A stretch of 64,000 nucleotides of DNA from Savagea serpentis (GTDB taxonomy: Bacteria; Bacillota; Bacilli; Bacillales_A; Planococcaceae), in the NCBI RefSeq assembly GCF_015351395.1, contig NZ_JADKPV010000001.1, forward strand, positions 372,001-436,000, given 5' to 3'. The position numbers were made by a program, and so were the translations under genes. Positions 59,942 to 64,000 of this stretch are shown here, in pieces. The notes under the pieces are model-generated. The model saw only the letters and a list, made by a program, of their open reading frames with translations. It ran no database searches and was not told the DNA's origin. Each line of letters opens with the position of its first letter. Position 1 is the stretch's first letter.

Positions 59942-61765
59942 ATGTCTAAAATTATCGGAATTGACTTAGGAACAACAAACTCAGTAGTATCAGTATTCGA
60001 AGGTGGCGAGCCGGTCGTCATTCCAACACCAGAAGGAAACCGTACGACAGCTTCAGTTGTAGCGTTTAAAGGCGACGAGCGTCAAGTTGGCGAAATTGCT
60101 AAGCGCCAATCGATTACGAATCCAAATACAGTCATGTCTGTAAAACGTCATATGGGAACAGACTACAAAGTAGACATTGACGGCACGAGCTACACACCAC
60201 AAGAAATTTCGGCGATGATTCTTCAATATATGAAAGGATACGCTGAAGACTACTTAGGTGAAAAAGTAACGAAAGCAGTTATTACAGTACCTGCATACTT
60301 CAACGACGCGCAACGTCAAGCGACAAAAGATGCCGGAACGATCGCAGGACTCGAAGTAGAGCGTATCATTAACGAGCCAACTGCAGCAGCACTTGCATAC
60401 GGACTCGATAAAACAGAAGAAGATCAAACAATCCTCGTCTATGACCTCGGTGGCGGTACGTTTGACGTATCGATTCTCGAACTCGGTGACGGTGTCTTCC
60501 AAGTACAAGCGACAGCTGGAGACAATAAACTCGGTGGAGATGACTTTGACGATGTCATTATCGACTTCTTAGTAGACGAATTCAAAAAAGAAAACGGCAT
60601 CGACTTATCACAAGATAAAATGGCGATGCAACGTTTGAAAGATGCAGCTGAAAAAGCGAAAAAAGACTTATCAGGTGTAACGAGCACACAAATTTCATTA
60701 CCATTTATCTCTCAAGGTGAAGCAGGTCCTTTACACTTAGAAACGTCATTAACACGTGCGAAATTCGATGAAATGACAGCACATTTAGTTGAGCGTTCAA
60801 TGGTGCCAACACGCCAAGCGATGAAAGATGCAGGGCTCGACGCATCAGAAATCGACCGCGTTATTTTAGTGGGAGGATCAACGCGTATTCCAGCAGTCCA
60901 AGAAGCAATTAAAAAAGAAACAGGCAAAGAACCATATAAAGGTGTTAACCCTGACGAAGTCGTTGCAATGGGTGCAGCGGTACAAGGTTCAATCCTTGCA
61001 GGAGATACGAAAGATGTCGTCTTACTCGATGTCACACCACTTTCACTCGGAATCGAAACGATGGGTGGCGTATTCACAAAATTAATTGACCGCAACACGA
61101 CAATTCCAACATCTAAATCAGAAGTGTTCTCAACAGCGGCAGATAACCAACCAGCTGTAGACATTCACGTATTACAAGGAGAGCGTCCGATGGCGGCAGA
61201 CAACAAAACACTCGGCCGTTTCCAATTGACAGACATTCCACCAGCACCACGTGGTGTTCCACAAATTGAAGTGACATTCGATATCGATAAGAACGGTATC
61301 GTGACAGTTAAAGCGAAAGACTTAGGAACACAGAAAGAACAAAACATTACAATTGAATCAAGCTCAGGTCTTTCAGATGAAGAAATCGAACAAATGGTGA
61401 AAGATGCAGAAGCGAACGCAGAAGCGGATGAGAAGCGCAAAGAAGAAGCAGAACTACGCAATGGTGCAGACCAACTCGTCTTCCAAGTGGACAAAACAGT
61501 AGAAGAGCTCGGCGAAAACGTTCAAGAAGATGAAAAAACACAAATCGCTGACTTAAAAGCTGAACTTGAAAAAGCGATCGAAGACAATGATCTTGAAGCA
61601 ATGAAAGCGAAGAAAGAAGAGCTTGAACAATTACTTCAAACAATCACAGTGCGCATGTATGAGCAAGCGCAACAACAAGCTCAACAAGCGCAAGGTGGCG
61701 AACAAGGTCCAGCAGACGATGGTGTAGTTGATGCAGACTTTGAAGAAGTAAAAGAAGATAAATAA
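59942..61765 (+). CDS. dnaK: Chaperone DnaK (Hsp70)
   Basis: A 607-residue Hsp70. ATPase domain signatures [26 protein letters not shown] and [17 protein letters not shown]; substrate-binding domain [12 protein letters not shown]-terminal lid with a Q-rich tail ([12 protein letters not shown]) and acidic end. Lacks the proteobacterial ATPase insert, as in Gram-positives. Confidence 0.98.
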   Translation: MSKIIGIDLGTTNSVVSVFEGGEPVVIPTPEGNRTTASVVAFKGDERQVGEIAKRQSITNPNTVMSVKRHMGTDYKVDIDGTSYTPQEISAMILQYMKGYAEDYLGEKVTKAVITVPAYFNDAQRQATKDAGTIAGLEVERIINEPTAAALAYGLDKTEEDQTILVYDLGGGTFDVSILELGDGVFQVQATAGDNKLGGDDFDDVIIDFLVDEFKKENGIDLSQDKMAMQRLKDAAEKAKKDLSGVTSTQISLPFISQGEAGPLHLETSLTRAKFDEMTAHLVERSMVPTRQAMKDAGLDASEIDRVILVGGSTRIPAVQEAIKKETGKEPYKGVNPDEVVAMGAAVQGSILAGDTKDVVLLDVTPLSLGIETMGGVFTKLIDRNTTIPTSKSEVFSTAADNQPAVDIHVLQGERPMAADNKTLGRFQLTDIPPAPRGVPQIEVTFDIDKNGIVTVKAKDLGTQKEQNITIESSSGLSDEEIEQMVKDAEANAEADEKRKEEAELRNGADQLVFQVDKTVEELGENVQEDEKTQIADLKAELEKAIEDNDLEAMKAKKEELEQLLQTITVRMYEQAQQQAQQAQGGEQGPADDGVVDADFEEVKEDK

Positions 61766-61806
61766 GCGCGTTTGACGTAAACGGGAGAACGCTGTATGAT
61801 TGACGG

Positions 61807-61842
61807 AAAAGTCAAAGTCCGAAATTCCGGCTTTGACTTTTT
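61807..61842 (+). terminator. Hairpin between dnaK and dnaJ
   Basis: AAAAGTCAAAG (61807-61817) pairs with CTTTGACTTTT (61831-61841), an inner CCG/CGG adds to the stem and Ts follow. It probably lowers readthrough into dnaJ relative to dnaK. Confidence 0.75.
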
Positions 61843-61876
61843 CTGTATGAAAATTCGACATTAGGAGAGTGACATA

Positions 61877-62995
61877 ATGAGTAAACGCGATTATTACGAG
61901 ATTCTTGGCGTATCAAAAGACGCAACGAAACAAGAAATTCGCAAAGCGTATCGTTCGTTATCTAAAAAATATCACCCAGACTTAAATAAAGAAAATGGGG
62001 CAGAAGAAAAGTTTAAAGAGATTACAGAAGCGTTCGAAGTATTATCCGATGATTCAAAACGTGCACAATACGACCAATTCGGTCATGATGGACCTGGCGC
62101 ATTCGGTGGTGGCGGTGGAGGTGGATTCGGTGGCGGATTCGGCTTCGAAGACATTTTTAGCACATTTTTCGGAGGCGGACGCACACAAGATCCGAACGCA
62201 CCACGTCAAGGGAATGATATGCAATATACGATGACGCTTGACTTCTTAGAAGCAGTCTTCGGAAAAGTGACGGAATTACAATTAGAAAAAGAAGAAGAAT
62301 GTGGCACATGTCATGGTAATGGGGCAAAGCCAGGTACTTCAGTAAAAACATGTACAACATGTGGCGGTTCAGGCCAACAGACAGTGACACGTAATACACC
62401 ACTCGGTCAAATGGTTCAACAGACGACGTGTACAACATGTCACGGAACAGGAAAAATTATTCCTGAAAAATGTCCAACATGTCACGGTTCAGGCCGCGTG
62501 AAAAAACCGTCGAAAATTAAAGTGACCATCCCAGCAGGTGTCGACGATGGACAACGTCTACGCGTTCCAGGAAAAGGAGAAGCAGGCATTAACGGTGGAC
62601 CTCCTGGAGATCTTTACATCGTTTTCCATGTGCGCCCACACGAACATTTCGTACGGGATGGTGATGATATTTACTACGAATTAAATATTACATTCCCGCA
62701 AGCCGCATTAGGAGATGAAATCGAAGTGCCTACAGTCGATGGGCATGTTAAATTGAAAATTCCAGCAGGTACACAAAGTGGTGAAAAATTCCGCTTACGT
62801 GGTAAAGGAGTTAAAAACGTACAAGGATTCGGAACAGGAAATCAATACGTCATCGTTAATGTCGTAACACCGAAGAAAATGTCTGAAAAACAGAAAGAAT
62901 TACTCCGTGAATTCGCATCACTTGATGATGATTCGAATTTAGGATATTCGAGTTCATTTTTCGATAAATTAAAACGTACCTTTAAAGGTGAGTAG
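61877..62995 (+). CDS. dnaJ: Chaperone DnaJ (Hsp40)
   Basis: A 372-residue type I DnaJ: J domain with H33-P34-D35, a Gly/Phe region ([17 protein letters not shown]), four CxxCxGxG zinc repeats (about 139-210) and the C-terminal client-binding domains. It stimulates DnaK. RBS TTAGGAG. Confidence 0.98.
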   Translation: MSKRDYYEILGVSKDATKQEIRKAYRSLSKKYHPDLNKENGAEEKFKEITEAFEVLSDDSKRAQYDQFGHDGPGAFGGGGGGGFGGGFGFEDIFSTFFGGGRTQDPNAPRQGNDMQYTMTLDFLEAVFGKVTELQLEKEEECGTCHGNGAKPGTSVKTCTTCGGSGQQTVTRNTPLGQMVQQTTCTTCHGTGKIIPEKCPTCHGSGRVKKPSKIKVTIPAGVDDGQRLRVPGKGEAGINGGPPGDLYIVFHVRPHEHFVRDGDDIYYELNITFPQAALGDEIEVPTVDGHVKLKIPAGTQSGEKFRLRGKGVKNVQGFGTGNQYVIVNVVTPKKMSEKQKELLREFASLDDDSNLGYSSSFFDKLKRTFKGE

Positions 62996-63007
62996 GAGGA
63001 AACGAGT

Positions 63008-63952
63008 ATGAAATGGGCAGAGATTGTCGTACATACGACACATGAAGCAGTTGACGCTGTAACGAACGCATTGTACGACTTCGAGATTAAAGGTGTTTCA
63101 CTCGTGGACTCGATGGAATTGACACGTTCACGTCAACATCGTTTTGGCGAAATTTACGATTTACAAGCTTCGGAATATCCAACATGGGGTGTGTTAGTAA
63201 AAGCGTATACGCCACTGAATGAACTTGTGAACGATTTACTTTGTCAACTCGACCAGCGCATCATGTCATTTAAAGATTTAGGCATCGATATCGGGGATTA
63301 CTCAGTGACGATGAATGAAATGGATGAGGAAGATTGGTCAGAAACGTGGAAAAAATATTACCACCCTGTTTCCATCTCGGACCGCTTTACGATTGTTCCG
63401 ACATGGGAAGAGTATGAGAAAAAACATGAAGACGAAATCATTATCGAACTCGATCCAGGGATGGCGTTCGGAACAGGCACACACCCGACGACACGTCTTT
63501 CTTTGCAACTTTTAGAAAAGTATACGAAAGAAGGCGATCTCGTTGTCGACGTCGGTACAGGTTCAGGCGTATTAGCGATCGGAGCGGCACAACTCGGCGC
63601 ATCGAAAGTATTAGCGCTCGACTTAGATGATGTGGCTGTAGCGGCAGCGACAGAGAATGCAAAATTAAATGATACCGCCGCGAAAATTGAAGTGTTTGAA
63701 GGCGACTTACTTCATTCCGTGAAAGAAACGCCAGACATTATCGTCTCGAATATTTTAGCGGAAATCATTATGTCGTTTTCACAAGATGCATTCGATGCAC
63801 TCCGTCCGAACGGTCTCTTTTTAACATCAGGAATTATCGGAAAATATGAGGAAGATGTCGTGAAAGATTTCGAAGCGAAAGGCTTCCGCATTTTAGAAAT
63901 TAAACGTGAAGAAGATTGGATTGCAATAGCAGCTGAAAAAGGTGAAGCATAA
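63008..63952 (+). CDS. prmA: Ribosomal protein L11 methyltransferase
   Basis: A 314-residue SAM-dependent enzyme that methylates L11. An N-terminal recognition domain precedes the Rossmann core: ELDPGMAFGTGTHPTTRL, VVDVGTGSGVLAIGAAQLGA, IIVSNILAEII. It overlaps the next start by one base, as in the dnaJ-prmA-rsmE order of B. subtilis. Confidence 0.96.
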   Translation: MKWAEIVVHTTHEAVDAVTNALYDFEIKGVSLVDSMELTRSRQHRFGEIYDLQASEYPTWGVLVKAYTPLNELVNDLLCQLDQRIMSFKDLGIDIGDYSVTMNEMDEEDWSETWKKYYHPVSISDRFTIVPTWEEYEKKHEDEIIIELDPGMAFGTGTHPTTRLSLQLLEKYTKEGDLVVDVGTGSGVLAIGAAQLGASKVLALDLDDVAVAAATENAKLNDTAAKIEVFEGDLLHSVKETPDIIVSNILAEIIMSFSQDAFDALRPNGLFLTSGIIGKYEEDVVKDFEAKGFRILEIKREEDWIAIAAEKGEA

Positions 63953-64000
63953 TGCAACGCTATTTTGTGGAGTCCATTCAAGAAGGACGTGTTCAGTTTT
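63952..64000 (+). CDS. rsmE: RsmE (16S rRNA m3U1498 methyltransferase), first codons only
   Basis: The ATG at 63952 overlaps the prmA stop, and 16 codons are visible (MQRYFVESIQEGRVQF). The MQRYFV start and the position after prmA point to RsmE (YqeU in B. subtilis). The rest lies beyond the window. Confidence 0.75.
   Translation, partial: MQRYFVESIQEGRVQF

Noticed and set aside
60712-61164. 150-residue minus-strand frame opposite dnaK
   Set aside because: Shadow of a highly biased gene; rich in Ser/Thr/Ile as expected from reversed codons.

Overview
This window comes from a low-GC Gram-positive bacterium of the order Bacillales. Nearly every gene has a counterpart in Bacillus subtilis, and the order follows the B. 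subtilis rplU-to-prmA chromosome arm. Other Bacillales signs are strong AGGAGG-type ribosome binding sites, frequent TTG/GTG starts, T-box leaders, an S-box riboswitch, a CIRCE operator, and an L27 protein with a processed N-terminal extension. Sporulation genes that B. subtilis carries at these loci are absent: spo0B between rpmA and obg, safA/coxA/bofC around yebC-ruvA, spoVB near secDF, and gpr-spoIIP between rpsT and lepA. That suggests a lineage that does not sporulate, perhaps related to Planococcaceae. I cannot name genus or species.

Layout. 1-4.9 kb: the 3' end of birA, an L21 leader, rplU-prp-rpmA, obg, an ACT-domain gene and pheA, then yebC. 5-9.2 kb: a very lysine-rich small protein with its own promoter and terminator, then ruvA-ruvB-queA-tgt. 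9.3-15.7 kb: yajC, comN, secDF, a LapA-like protein, recJ, apt. 15.8-20.1 kb: rel and dtd, facing a four-SH3b cell-wall amidase on the minus strand. 20.1-23.8 kb: T-box, hisS-aspS, 6S RNA. 23.8-28.6 kb: tcdA, cheV, and on the minus strand an alanine/sodium symporter and rarA. 28.6-37.3 kb: cymR-iscS-mnmA-TPR-recD2, then an alanine T-box and alaS. 37.4-42.8 kb: ireB-ruvX-yrzB-mltG-trmR-udk, greA, yrrS, mtnN. 42.9-51.6 kb: a 26-residue membrane peptide, yqeG-yqeH-aroE-yqeI-nadD-yqeK-rsfS-yqeM, and the competence genes comEA-comEB-comEC. 51.6-58.2 kb: yqzM (apparently frameshifted), holA, rpsT, lepA, a SAM riboswitch controlling an 82-residue orphan protein, a divergent pair of unknown membrane and lipoprotein genes, and hemW. 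58.2-64 kb: the CIRCE-controlled hrcA-grpE-dnaK-dnaJ-prmA heat-shock operon and the first codons of rsmE.

Together the genes serve translation and its quality control (ribosomal proteins, ribosome-assembly GTPases, tRNA synthetases, tRNA modification), protein export and folding, recombination and repair, DNA uptake, and the stringent response. Most are core housekeeping genes. The least explained items are the S-box orphan, the lysine-rich protein, the 26-residue membrane peptide, the divergent envelope pair at 55.9-56.9 kb, and two possible start or frame anomalies (yqzM, comEC). No mobile element, CRISPR array, prophage, rRNA or tRNA gene was seen.
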